A DNA stretch of 64,000 nucleotides from JAKAWQ01 sp963745975 (lineage in GTDB: Bacteria > Pseudomonadota > Alphaproteobacteria > Acetobacterales > Acetobacteraceae), in contig CAVUZJ010000005.1 in the NCBI GenBank assembly GCA_963745975.1, positions 496,001 through 560,000 of the forward strand. Direction: 5' to 3'. The notes beneath the pieces were generated by a model. The model saw only the letters and a program-made list of their open reading frames with translations. It had not been told where the DNA came from and searched no databases. The first letter of the stretch is position 1. Every line of letters starts with the position of its first letter. The position numbers were made by a program, and so were the translations under genes. Shown here piece by piece: positions 28,661-36,767 of this stretch.

Positions 28661-30652
28661 ATGATCCCCGAGCTCGGCAACTTCGCTCTCGCCCTCGCCT
28701 GCTGCCTCGCCGCCGCACAAGCGGTGCTGCCGCTGATCGGCGCCGAGGCGCGCGAGCGGCGGCTGATGGCCACTGCGCCGGGCCTGGCGCTCGGCCAGCT
28801 GATCGCCATCGGGACGGCATTCGCCGCCCTTGTCTGGAGCAACGTCGCCTCCGACTTCTCGGTCCGCAACGTGGCCGCCTATAGCCAGAGCCAAGCGCCG
28901 CTCTTCTACCGGATCACCGGGACGTGGGGGAACCACGACGGCTCGATCCTCCTCTGGTGCCTGGTGCTGGCGCTTTGCAGCGGCGCCGTCGCCGCTTTCG
29001 GGAGCAACCTGCCGAGCTCGCTCCGCGCCCGGGTGATCGGCGTGCTCGGCGCGGTCTCCGCCGGGTTTCTTCTCTTTGCGGTAACCGCCTCCAATCCCTT
29101 CGCCCGCATCTGGCCGCCGCCGATGCAGGGCCAGGGCATGAACGCGCTGCTGCAGGACCCCGCGCTCGCCATTCATCCGCCGATCCTCTATCTCGGCTAT
29201 GTCGGCTTCGCGGTGCCCTTCGCCTTCGCCGTCGCCGCCCTGCTCGAAGGAAGGGTGGACGCGGCCTGGGGCCGCTGGGTGCGGCCCTGGGCGCTCACTT
29301 CGTGGTGCTTCCTCACCTGCGGCATCGCGCTCGGCTCCTGGTGGGCGTACTACGATCTCGGCTGGGGCGGCTTCTGGTTCTGGGACCCGGTCGAGAACTC
29401 TTCGCTTCTTCCCTGGCTCACCGGCACGGCGCTTTTGCACTCGGCGATCGTCGTCGAGAAGCGGGACGCGCTCAAAACCTGGAGCGTACTGCTGGCGATC
29501 GCCACCTTTGGGTTGAGCCTCTGCGGCACCTTCCTTACCCGCTCGGGCATCCTCAATTCGGTCCACGCCTTCGCCAACGATCCCGAGCGCGGCCTCTTCA
29601 TCCTCGTGCTGCTCGGCCTGGTGATCGTCCCGAGCCTCCTCCTTTTCGCGTTCCGCGCCCCGGTGCTCGCGCCCTCGGGGTTCTTCGCGGTGCTCTCGCG
29701 CGAAGGCGCGCTCGTGCTCAACAACATCCTGCTCTGCTCGATCGCCGCGGTGGTGCTGACCGGCACGCTCTACCCGCCCTTCGCCAACCTCCTCGCGGGC
29801 ATCCAGCTCTCGGTCGGCAAGCCCTTCTTCAACGCGACCGTGCTGCCGCTCGCCGCCCCCCTGATCATCGCGATGCCGATCGGCCCGATGCTGTCCTGGA
29901 AGCGGGCCGAGCTTTTTCCCGCGCTGCTCCGCCTCTGGTGGGCAGCGCTGGTGGCCGCCGCGGTCGGCATCGTCGCGGCACTCGGCTGGCATGGGCTCGC
30001 CTGTCTCGGCTTCGCCGGCAGCGCTTGGTTGATCGCGGGCGCCGCGGCCGATCTCGGCGGCCGGATCCGCCTCTTCCGTGTCCCGCTCGGCGAGAGCCTG
30101 CGTCGCTTGGCCGCCCTGCCCCGTGGCGCGGTGGGTGCGGCAATCGCCCATGCCGGGCTCGGCGTGACGGTTGCCGGCATCGCGGGCATGACGCTCGCCA
30201 GCCAGCTCGTCGTCTTCATGCGTCCCGGACAGAGCGTCGACTTCGCCGGCGACCGCTGGACCCTGCAATCGCTGGTCGACCGGCCGGGACCGGACTACGT
30301 GGCGCGGCGGGCCTCGCTCGAGGTCAGCCGCGACGGCCGAACCATCGCCATCCTGCACCCGGCGGTCCGTGCCTTCCCGGTGCAGCAGACCGCGGTCACC
30401 GACACGGCGATCCGCACCGACTTCGTCGTCGATCTCTATACCGCGCTCGGCGCCGTGCATGACGGCGGGGCGGAGGTGCGGCTCCGCTACGATCCGCTCG
30501 CGCCCTGGATCTGGCTCGGCGCGCTGGTGATGGCAGGCGGTGGGGCGCTCTCGCTCGCCGACCGGCGGCTGCGCGTCGGCGCCCCGGCGCGGCGCGGGAC
30601 GCTCCCCGGGGCGCGCGATGCGGCGCGGGATGGCGCGCGGGTTTCGACATGA
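28661..30652 (+). CDS. ccmF: Cytochrome c haem lyase subunit CcmF
   Basis: A 663-residue polytopic membrane protein, normal CcmF length. The WWD domain GWGGFWFWDPVENSSLLPWL lies near residue 240, with histidines in GTWGNHDGSILLW and later GTFLTRSGILNSVHAFA. It transfers haem from CcmE to apocytochrome c. It begins 7 bp after ccmE and its stop overlaps the ccmG start. Confidence 0.97.
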   Translation: MIPELGNFALALACCLAAAQAVLPLIGAEARERRLMATAPGLALGQLIAIGTAFAALVWSNVASDFSVRNVAAYSQSQAPLFYRITGTWGNHDGSILLWCLVLALCSGAVAAFGSNLPSSLRARVIGVLGAVSAGFLLFAVTASNPFARIWPPPMQGQGMNALLQDPALAIHPPILYLGYVGFAVPFAFAVAALLEGRVDAAWGRWVRPWALTSWCFLTCGIALGSWWAYYDLGWGGFWFWDPVENSSLLPWLTGTALLHSAIVVEKRDALKTWSVLLAIATFGLSLCGTFLTRSGILNSVHAFANDPERGLFILVLLGLVIVPSLLLFAFRAPVLAPSGFFAVLSREGALVLNNILLCSIAAVVLTGTLYPPFANLLAGIQLSVGKPFFNATVLPLAAPLIIAMPIGPMLSWKRAELFPALLRLWWAALVAAAVGIVAALGWHGLACLGFAGSAWLIAGAAADLGGRIRLFRVPLGESLRRLAALPRGAVGAAIAHAGLGVTVAGIAGMTLASQLVVFMRPGQSVDFAGDRWTLQSLVDRPGPDYVARRASLEVSRDGRTIAILHPAVRAFPVQQTAVTDTAIRTDFVVDLYTALGAVHDGGAEVRLRYDPLAPWIWLGALVMAGGGALSLADRRLRVGAPARRGTLPGARDAARDGARVST

Positions 30653-31218
30653 TCCCGCCAGCCATTTCCTCGCGCCGGCGCCTCCTGCTGCTCGCCCCGC
30701 TCGGACTCGCCGCGATCACCGGGCTTGGCTTCCTTCGGGTGCTGAGCCGCATGCAGAGCGGGAGCTACAATCCGCACACGGTCCCCAACCTGATGGTCGG
30801 CCGGCTGCCGCCGCCCTTCGCCGCGACCCCGGCTCCGCCCGGCGCCGGCTTCACCGCCGCCGACCTTCAGAACCTCCCGCGGCCGGTCCTCATCAATTTC
30901 TTCGCCTCCTGGTGCGTTCCCTGCCACGAGGAGCACCCGCTCCTCATGCAGCTCAAATCCCAGGGCGCTGCGGTCTGGGGGATCGCCTATCAGGACCAGG
31001 AGAAGGCGATGGCGGGCTTCCTCGCCTCGGACGGCGATCCCTATGCCCGCCTCGGGGGGGACAATACCGGGGAGGCCGCGATCGCCTGGGGCATCAGCGG
31101 CGTGCCGGAAAGCTTCCTGGTCGATCGGAACGGGATCATCCGCTGGCACATCGGCGGGCCGCTCTCGTCCGAAGTGATCGCCGGGACCCTCGATCCGCTG
31201 CTCAGGAAATATGCGTGA
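30649..31218 (+). CDS. ccmG: Thiol:disulfide oxidoreductase CcmG (DsbE)
   Basis: A 189-residue membrane-anchored thioredoxin-like protein. An N-terminal hydrophobic anchor (RRLLLLAPLGLAAITGLGFL) precedes the thioredoxin fold with active site WCVPC near residue 87 and the cis-proline loop GVPESFLVDRNG. It keeps apocytochrome cysteines reduced for haem attachment. Four-base overlaps with ccmF and single-base contact with ccmH indicate coupled translation. Confidence 0.96.
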   Translation: MIPPAISSRRRLLLLAPLGLAAITGLGFLRVLSRMQSGSYNPHTVPNLMVGRLPPPFAATPAPPGAGFTAADLQNLPRPVLINFFASWCVPCHEEHPLLMQLKSQGAAVWGIAYQDQEKAMAGFLASDGDPYARLGGDNTGEAAIAWGISGVPESFLVDRNGIIRWHIGGPLSSEVIAGTLDPLLRKYA

Positions 31219-31679
31219 TGCGCCGCCTTGCCGCCGCGCTCGCGCTGATCCTCGCCGCCTCGCCCGCGCTCGCGGCAGCGCCCTCGCTGACCCCGACACT
31301 GACCTCGACACTGACCCCGGCCCAGGAGGCGCGCGCGGAAACCATCGCCGGCAATCTCCGCTGCGTCGTCTGCCAGGGCGAAAGCGTCGCGGAATCGAAC
31401 GCCGGCCTTGCCGCCGACATGCGCCACATCATCCGCCAGCAGGTGGCGGCGGGCCGGACCAACCGCGAGATCATGCAGTGGATGACGGCCCGCTACGGGG
31501 ATTTCATCCGGCTCGATCCGCCGTTCGACCGGTTCACCCTGCTGCTCTGGTCGGTCCCGGTGCTGGCGCCTGCGGTCGGGCTCGCCGCGGCGCTGCTGGC
31601 GCGCCGGCGCGCGGCTCAACCCCGGGTGCAGCCGCTCAGCGAGGCCGAGAAGGCCCGGCTCGCCGAACTGCTCGAATAG
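31218..31679 (+). CDS. ccmH: Cytochrome c-type biogenesis protein CcmH
   Basis: A 153-residue secreted and membrane-anchored protein. A signal peptide (RRLAAALALILAASPALA) is followed by the LRCVVCQGESVAESNA redox motif near residue 50 and a C-terminal membrane segment (LLLWSVPVLAPAVGLAAALL). It reduces the apocytochrome CXXCH motif with CcmG. The ATG shares its A with the ccmG stop codon (TGATG). A threonine/leucine-rich repeat (LTPTLTSTLTP) just after the signal is a local oddity. Confidence 0.95.
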   Translation: MRRLAAALALILAASPALAAAPSLTPTLTSTLTPAQEARAETIAGNLRCVVCQGESVAESNAGLAADMRHIIRQQVAAGRTNREIMQWMTARYGDFIRLDPPFDRFTLLLWSVPVLAPAVGLAAALLARRRAAQPRVQPLSEAEKARLAELLE

Positions 31680-31699
31680 GGTCGCGGAGACAGGCAATC

Positions 31700-32419
31700 A
31701 TGCTGTGGGGCCTCTTCGTGCTCCTGTCCGCGGCCGCTCTGGCGCCGGTCGCTTTCTCGTTCGTCCGCGCGCGCGGGGCGCGCGGACGGCGGACCGCCTC
31801 CGTTGCGCTGCATCGTGCCCAGCTCGACGAGCTCGCGCGCGATCGGGCGGAGAACCGCATCGGCGAGGCGGAGCACGCGCTCGCCCTCCGCGAGGTCGAG
31901 CGGCGGCTGCTCGCCGCCGATGCCGAGCCGGACGCCGAGCCGCGCTCCCGCGCCGGGCTTGGCGTGCTCGCCGCGGTCCTGGTGGCGATCCCGCTGGTCG
32001 CCCTCGCGCTCTATCTGCCGGCCGGCGACCCGGGCCTGCCGGCAGCGCCTTTGGCGCCGCGGCTGGCCGCCGCGCGGGCCGAGCATCGGCAGATGGACCG
32101 GCTGATCGCCGAGCTGCACCGGACGCTCGCGACGCTCGACCCGAAATCCGAGCCGGCGCGCGGGGGCTTCTTGCTGCTCGGCCGCGCCGAGGCGGAGAAC
32201 GGCGATTTCGCTGCGGCCGCGAGCGCCTGGCGCGCCGCACTCGCCGCCCGGTTCGATCCGGCGCTCGCCGCGGCGGCCGCAGAGGCGGAAACCCGCGCGG
32301 CCGGGCGGGTGGATCCGGCGGCGGCCGATCTCTTCCGCCAGGCGCTCGCCAAGGCGCCGGCGGACGCGCCGTGGCGGGCGCTCGCCGAGCAGCGGCTCGC
32401 CGAAGCCGGAGCTCGCTGA
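31700..32419 (+). CDS. ccmI: Cytochrome c-type biogenesis protein CcmI (CycH)
   Basis: A 239-residue protein with an N-terminal membrane helix (LWGLFVLLSAAALAPVAFSF), a cytoplasmic loop (LHRAQLDELARDRAENRIGE) typical of CcmI, a second helix (LGVLAAVLVAIPLVALALYL), and a helical TPR-like C-terminal part. CcmI chaperones apocytochromes to the ligase. It is at the short end of the family, with a reduced TPR region. It is the last ccm gene. Confidence 0.88.
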   Translation: MLWGLFVLLSAAALAPVAFSFVRARGARGRRTASVALHRAQLDELARDRAENRIGEAEHALALREVERRLLAADAEPDAEPRSRAGLGVLAAVLVAIPLVALALYLPAGDPGLPAAPLAPRLAAARAEHRQMDRLIAELHRTLATLDPKSEPARGGFLLLGRAEAENGDFAAAASAWRAALAARFDPALAAAAAEAETRAAGRVDPAAADLFRQALAKAPADAPWRALAEQRLAEAGAR

Positions 32420-32457
32420 GCCTTGCCGGAATTCCCCAGCCGCCCCTTATCGGTCCC

Positions 32458-32622
32458 ATGAGCGAGCAAGAGACGAAGGCCGAGCCGCCGAAGCCGGAGC
32501 CGAAGCAAGAGCCGGCGAAACCTGCGACAGCGAAAACTGCCAAGGAGATCGGCGGGCCGCCGGGCCCCGAGCCCACGCGCTACGGCGACTGGCAGTACAA
32601 GGGCCGGGTGACCGACTTTTAG
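32458..32622 (+). CDS. Succinate dehydrogenase assembly factor 4-like protein (DUF1674)
   Basis: A 54-residue protein: a Lys/Glu/Pro-rich, probably disordered N-terminal half followed by the conserved C terminus GPEPTRYGDWQYKGRVTDF, the DUF1674/SdhAF4 signature. In mitochondria and some alphaproteobacteria this factor binds flavinylated SdhA before assembly with SdhB. It sits 39 bp after ccmI, about 20 kb from the sdh genes. The motif is distinctive despite the short length. Confidence 0.88.
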   Translation: MSEQETKAEPPKPEPKQEPAKPATAKTAKEIGGPPGPEPTRYGDWQYKGRVTDF

Positions 32623-32664
32623 CCCTCCTTGTCCGCCCGAGGGCCCGCATGGTAGCGGCGAGGG

Positions 32665-34122
32665 ATGGGGGTAGGGTCGGGGCTCAGGCGTATCGGCAAG
32701 CGCGTTCTGGGCATGGGCCTGCGGCGATTCGGGCGGCTCTCGATCGCCGAGCGGTTCGCGGCACCCGAGGAGCTCGCGGCGATCGGCTTGCCGGCGCCGC
32801 CGCTGGCGCGCGAGGGCGGGCCCGTCCGCTTCCTGCTCATCGACCCGATTGCGGGATCCTTCCGCACCGCCCGGCTCGAGAGGGCCCTCCCAGGCGTGGG
32901 GCTCTCCTTCGCCTTTCCCGCCTTCGCCAATCGGGCCGGGGCGCACTTTCTCCTACTTGTGTTCCAGCCGGCCGCCGAGGGTGCGGGCGCGCCGCGCGGA
33001 TGCCAGCGCCGGCTCGCCGCGCTGGCACTCGGGACGCGCCGGCCGGTGGTTCTGCCCTGCAACGAGGCGCTGCCCGGCTTCCAGGCGCTCGCCCTGCCGC
33101 CGCAGCCCGCGCAGGCGATGCATCTCATCGGCGCCGAGGCGAGGGGGAAGGACGGCGAGATCGCCGCCGCCGGCGCGATCGAATCCTGCTGGCAGGAGGG
33201 GGGTGGCTGCTACGTGCAAGGCTGGCTGCACGCCTATGAGCGACGGGTCGAGGCCGCTTCGGTGCTCGGCAGCGGCGCGCCGCGTCCGATCGCGCGCCTC
33301 GCACCCCGCCCCGATCTTCTCGCGCCTTATCCGATGCTGCCGGAGCCGTCCCCGGCCGCCGGCTTCAGCCTCTTCGTGCCCTTCCATGCGGGCGAGGCGC
33401 TGAAGTTCCTGATCGAGACCGAGGCCGGCCCGGCGCGGCTTTCGCTGCCGCTGCCGGGGCGCGAAGTGCCGGCACCCGCAACGCTCGCGCACGAGGCGGC
33501 GCTCCGGGACCAGGGCTTCGTGCGCTTCGTCGCGGAAGCCAATGCGCGCCGGCTCGAGGTCCTGGAGATCGGGGCAAGGCTCGTCGGCAGCCGGAGCGAG
33601 GCGCAGCGCGAGCGCTTCCCGAAAGCGCGGCGCTATGTCGGGATGGACGTCCATCCCGGCCCGATGGTGGACGTGGTGGGGGACGCGCACGAGCTTTCCC
33701 GCCTGGTTGGGCGCGGCAGCTTCGATGCCGTGTTCTCGGGCGCGGTGCTCGAGCATCTGGCGATGCCCTGGCTCATCGCCGCCGAGATCAACCGCGTGCT
33801 GCGGCTCGGCGGCATCACCTACCACATCACGCCGCAGGCGTGGCCGGTGCACGAGGAGCCCAACGATTTCTGGCGCTTCACCGACGAGGCGCTGAAGCTG
33901 CTTTTCGGCGCGCCGCTCGGCTTCGAGGTGCTGCACGCGGGGATGGCCGACCGGATCCGGCTCTACCCGCTGGAGAAGGACAAGGGCGATGTCAGCCTGC
34001 CCTTCGGCTACGGCTACGGCTCGGCCTGGGTGCTCGCGCGCAAGGTGGCCGAGATCGACGAGGCGGGTGCGATGCCCGCCTCCCTCGGCGTTCTGGGACG
34101 GCGCTATCCGCGGGCCGACTGA
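32665..34122 (+). CDS. Two-part protein with C-terminal class I SAM methyltransferase domain
   Basis: A 485-residue protein. The last 185 residues form a methyltransferase type 11 domain: LEVLEIGARL as a diverged AdoMet loop, YVGMDVHPGPMVDVVGDAH for the acidic second strand, and FDAVFSGAVLEHLAMPWLIA. The GxGxG loop is weak (EIGARLVGS). The first 300 residues have no family I can name; they look like two mixed alpha/beta units rich in leucine and proline. Similar domains occur with glycan-related proteins, but no such genes are nearby. Its stop codon is fused to repeat copy 3. Confidence 0.8.
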   Translation: MGVGSGLRRIGKRVLGMGLRRFGRLSIAERFAAPEELAAIGLPAPPLAREGGPVRFLLIDPIAGSFRTARLERALPGVGLSFAFPAFANRAGAHFLLLVFQPAAEGAGAPRGCQRRLAALALGTRRPVVLPCNEALPGFQALALPPQPAQAMHLIGAEARGKDGEIAAAGAIESCWQEGGGCYVQGWLHAYERRVEAASVLGSGAPRPIARLAPRPDLLAPYPMLPEPSPAAGFSLFVPFHAGEALKFLIETEAGPARLSLPLPGREVPAPATLAHEAALRDQGFVRFVAEANARRLEVLEIGARLVGSRSEAQRERFPKARRYVGMDVHPGPMVDVVGDAHELSRLVGRGSFDAVFSGAVLEHLAMPWLIAAEINRVLRLGGITYHITPQAWPVHEEPNDFWRFTDEALKLLFGAPLGFEVLHAGMADRIRLYPLEKDKGDVSLPFGYGYGSAWVLARKVAEIDEAGAMPASLGVLGRRYPRAD

Positions 34123-34259
34123 GCGTGATCGCCGAAGGTGGAATCGGGGCACCCCGCGAACTCGTTCGCGGGGACCCCGGCACCGAAGGCGTGAATCACG
34201 CGAGAAAACATAAGTTGAAGCGGCTTGCGTGAGCTTGAGCGAACGCAAGCTGCTTCAAG
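34122..34259. repeat. Repeat family A, copy 3 (inverted, diverged terminal hairpin)
   Basis: In inverse orientation this copy matches copies 1 and 2 through AGCGTGATCGCCGAAGGTGG, the central CCCCGCGAAC-TC-GTTCGCGGGG stem and GCGTGAATCACGCGAGAAAA. Its terminal hairpin differs: TTGAAGCGGCTTGCG pairs with CGCAAGCTGCTTCAA across a 14-base loop instead of CTAGAGCGGGAT with ATCCCGCTCTAG. It bridges convergent genes: it begins at the last base of the methyltransferase stop and its hairpin overlaps the folD stop. Confidence 0.9.
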
Positions 34260-35121
34260 CCCGGCGGGCGAGCGCCGCCGTGAGCGTGTTCTCGAGGAGG
34301 CAGGCGATCGTCATCGGCCCGACCCCGCCCGGCACCGGCGTGATGGCCGATGCCACGGAAAGCGCCTCGGCGAAGGCGACATCGCCGACGAGAGCACCGC
34401 CGGGTCGGGCCCCGGGGAGGCCCCCGGGGAGGCGATGGATGCCGACATCGATCACCACCGCCTCGGTGCCGATCCAGTCGCCGCGGACGAGCTCGGGCTT
34501 GCCGGCGGCGACCACCAGGATCTCGGCGCGGCGGCACTCGGCGGCAAGGTCGCGGGTGCGCGAATGGGCGAGGGTGACGGTGGCGTCGGCAGCGGTCAGC
34601 AGGGCGGCGGCGGGCCGGCCGACCAGGCTCGAGCGCCCGATCACCAGCGCCCGCGCGCCGGCGGGGGAGACGTCGGCCGCGGCCAGGAGCTTCATCACGC
34701 CGAGCGGAGTGCAGGGCGCGAGGAAGGGCCGGCCGGCGAACAGGAGGCCGGCATTGACCGGGGTGATCCCGTCCACGTCCTTGGCGGGATCGATCGCCTC
34801 GATCACCGCACGGGGGCGGATCTGCGGCGGCAGGGGGAGCTGGACGAGGATGCCGTCGATTTCGGGATCGGCGTTGAGGCCGCCGATGCGGGCGAGGAGT
34901 GCTTTCTCGGCGGTGTCGGCGGGAAGCCGGATGGTCTCGGCCGCGATACCCGCTGCGCGCGCCGCACGGTCCTTGTTGCGCACATAGAGGGCGGAGGCCG
35001 GATCGTCGCCCACCAGGACGACCGTAAGGCGCGGGCGGAGGCCGGCGGCCGCGATGCGGCGGGCAGTCTCGGCGTTGAGCGAAGCGGCGAGCGCCCGCCC
35101 GTCGATGATGCGCGCCGTCAC
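34255..35121 (-). CDS. folD: Bifunctional methylenetetrahydrofolate dehydrogenase/cyclohydrolase
   Basis: A 288-residue FolD. The catalytic lysine is in SALYVRNKDRAARAAGI near residue 56, and PCTPLGVMKLL and GRSSLVGRPAAALL are the family signatures. It interconverts methylene-, methenyl- and 10-formyl-tetrahydrofolate with NADP. The start codon is GTG at 35121. It follows yggT by 9 bp. Functionally it links with the broken fhs gene at 52 kb, which would make formyl-THF from formate. Confidence 0.97.
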   Translation of the reverse strand: MTARIIDGRALAASLNAETARRIAAAGLRPRLTVVLVGDDPASALYVRNKDRAARAAGIAAETIRLPADTAEKALLARIGGLNADPEIDGILVQLPLPPQIRPRAVIEAIDPAKDVDGITPVNAGLLFAGRPFLAPCTPLGVMKLLAAADVSPAGARALVIGRSSLVGRPAAALLTAADATVTLAHSRTRDLAAECRRAEILVVAAGKPELVRGDWIGTEAVVIDVGIHRLPGGLPGARPGGALVGDVAFAEALSVASAITPVPGGVGPMTIACLLENTLTAALARRA

Positions 35122-35130
35122 GGAAGCTCT

Positions 35131-35424
35131 TCAGGCGCCGATAAGCGTGAAGAAGAGCCTCGCCAGCAGCATCTGCGCGGCTTCCAGGAGCAGGATGAGG
35201 ATGAGCGGGCTGATGTCGATGCCGCCCAGGTTGGGGAGCACCGAGCGGATCGGGCGCAAGGCGGGCTCGGTGAGGCGGTAGAGGAAGTCGCCGATCGTCC
35301 AGACGATCCGGTTGCGGGTATCGAGCACGCCGAAGGCCGCCAGCATGCTGAAGACGGCGGCGATGATCACCGCCCAGATGTAGAGGTGGATCAGCTCCGA
35401 GACCAGCCAGTAGAAGGGATACAT
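35131..35424 (-). CDS. YggT family membrane protein
   Basis: A 97-residue protein with two transmembrane helices (YIWAVIIAAVFSMLAAFGVL and ISPLILILLLEAAQMLLARL) and the linker LTEPALRPIRSVLPNLGGID, typical of YggT/YlmG. Members influence osmotic tolerance and, in plastids, thylakoid or nucleoid organisation. It precedes folD with a 9-bp gap, an association common in alphaproteobacteria. Confidence 0.93.
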   Translation of the reverse strand: MYPFYWLVSELIHLYIWAVIIAAVFSMLAAFGVLDTRNRIVWTIGDFLYRLTEPALRPIRSVLPNLGGIDISPLILILLLEAAQMLLARLFFTLIGA

Positions 35425-35486
35425 GCCCCGCCGTCTCCGTGGCGGGGCGGAAGCTAATCACGGCTCGGCGCGGAGGCAACCGTTGC

Positions 35487-35515
35487 TTGACTTGAGGGGG
35501 CGGCGTTCGCATCTT
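35487..35515 (+). promoter_or_regulatory. Putative promoter of tRNA-Ala
   Basis: TTGACT at 35487-35492 followed after 17 bp by CATCTT at 35510-35515, about 33 bp before the mature tRNA. The preceding C makes CTTGAC, a common alphaproteobacterial -35 form. The -10 is weak but spacing and position fit. Confidence 0.45.
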
Positions 35516-35547
35516 CCGCCCGCCCTCGGGCCCCGTTTGGCAGGTGT

Positions 35548-35623
35548 GGGGCTGTAGCTCAGCTGGGAGAGCGCCTCGTTCGCAATGAGGAGGTCAGGGG
35601 TTCGATCCCCCTCAGCTCCACCA
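35548..35623 (+). tRNA. tRNA-Ala (anticodon CGC)
   Basis: A complete 76-base cloverleaf. The acceptor stem GGGGCTG pairs with CAGCTCC (one G-U), the D arm is GCTC-AGCTGGGA-GAGC, the anticodon arm CCTCG-TTCGCAA-TGAGG shows anticodon CGC for GCG codons, the T arm AGGGG-TTCGATC-CCCCT is perfect, and the 3' CCA is encoded. GCG is likely a heavily used codon in this G+C-rich genome. Confidence 0.97.
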
Positions 35624-35733
35624 TTCCTGCCGCGTGCGGGCTGCCGGGTGGAATATCCGGCCCGCGCGAGGCGGCGTTTGCCTCGCCTCTTCACTCGGCT
35701 AGGCTCCCGCGATCACCAGCGGAGCGATCGCCG

Positions 35734-36387
35734 ATGCCGGACGACTACCAGCGCCGAACCTACGGCGATATCTCCGTGGGCTGGGGCGAGAAGCCCGGTA
35801 TCGTGGTCGTCGACTTCATGAAGGCCTTCACCGATGCGCGGTACCCGCTGGGCGGGGCGCCGCTCGTCATGCGCGCGCTCGAGAACACGGCGAAGCTGCT
35901 CGCGGCCGCGCGGCGCTGCGGCGTTCCCATCGCCAGCTGCAACACCGCCTACATGAACGAACGCGAGATGCCGTACTGGAAGATCTCCGCGGTGCGCGAG
36001 ACCTTCCTGCACGACCATCCGAGTGCGGCGATCGACCAGCGCATCTTCGACCCCGGCTACGACCTCGCGGTGTGCAAGAAGGGGCCCTCGATCTTCTTCA
36101 ACACCGGTGTTGCCGACTTCTTCGCCAAGGAGCGGGTGGACACGGTGATCGTCACCGGCTGCAACACCAGCGGCTGCATCCGCGCTACCGCGATCGACAG
36201 CTTCAGCCACCGCTACCGCACCTTGGTGCCGGAGGACTGCGTCGGCGACATCGAGGAGCAGCCGCACCGCGACAATCTGCGCGACATCGGACGGCGCTAC
36301 GCCGACGTCACCACGCTCGCGGAGGTGCTGGCCGCGCTGGAGGCGTGGCGGAGCCGGAACGGGGGCGCGGAGATCCTCGGCGGATGA
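35734..36387 (+). CDS. Isochorismatase-like hydrolase
   Basis: A 217-residue cysteine hydrolase. The triad aspartate is in GIVVVDFMKAFTD near residue 27, the lysine in YDLAVCKKGPSIFF near 115, and the nucleophilic cysteine in VIVTGCNTSGCIRATAIDSF near 148. The TSGC segment and overall length resemble N-carbamoylsarcosine amidohydrolases and maleamate amidohydrolases more than true isochorismatases. The downstream secreted-protein gene overlaps its stop by four bases. Confidence 0.87.
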   Translation: MPDDYQRRTYGDISVGWGEKPGIVVVDFMKAFTDARYPLGGAPLVMRALENTAKLLAAARRCGVPIASCNTAYMNEREMPYWKISAVRETFLHDHPSAAIDQRIFDPGYDLAVCKKGPSIFFNTGVADFFAKERVDTVIVTGCNTSGCIRATAIDSFSHRYRTLVPEDCVGDIEEQPHRDNLRDIGRRYADVTTLAEVLAALEAWRSRNGGAEILGG

Positions 36388-36716
36388 AGGTTGCCGCGTG
36401 CCTTGCCCTCGCGCTCTCCGCGCTCTTCTCGTGCGGGGCGCGGGCCTACACCTATTCCGGAATCGGGGCGGCGCCCTGCCGCGTGTGGCTCGACGACCGG
36501 GGCGGCAAGACGCTCGCCGCCGTCGCCGCGGCGGGGCAGGACGAGCAGTGGGTGATCGGGTTCATCTCGGGCGCCGCCTACGGGGGCGTCGGCGATCCGC
36601 TCGCGGGCACCGACGCGACCGGGGCGTGGGTGTGGATGGACCAGTACTGCAAGGAGAACCCCAAGCTCCGGATCATCAACGCCGCTCAGGCCTTCATCCG
36701 CGCCCACGAGCAGTGA
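36384..36716 (+). CDS. Hypothetical secreted protein
   Basis: A 110-residue protein with a clear signal peptide (KVAACLALALSALFSCGARA, then AYTYSG). The mature part has two cysteines (APCRVWLDD and DQYCKENP) that could form a disulfide, and the pattern WVIGFISGAAYG then WVWMDQYCKENP seen in a widespread family of small periplasmic proteins of unknown role in alphaproteobacteria. Its ATG overlaps the stop of the isochorismatase-like gene, implying joint expression. Confidence 0.78.
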   Translation: MKVAACLALALSALFSCGARAYTYSGIGAAPCRVWLDDRGGKTLAAVAAAGQDEQWVIGFISGAAYGGVGDPLAGTDATGAWVWMDQYCKENPKLRIINAAQAFIRAHEQ

Positions 36717-36767
36717 GCGGCCGGGCGGCGGGGTGCAGGGCGGCCGCGGGCGGCGCACAATCCCGCC

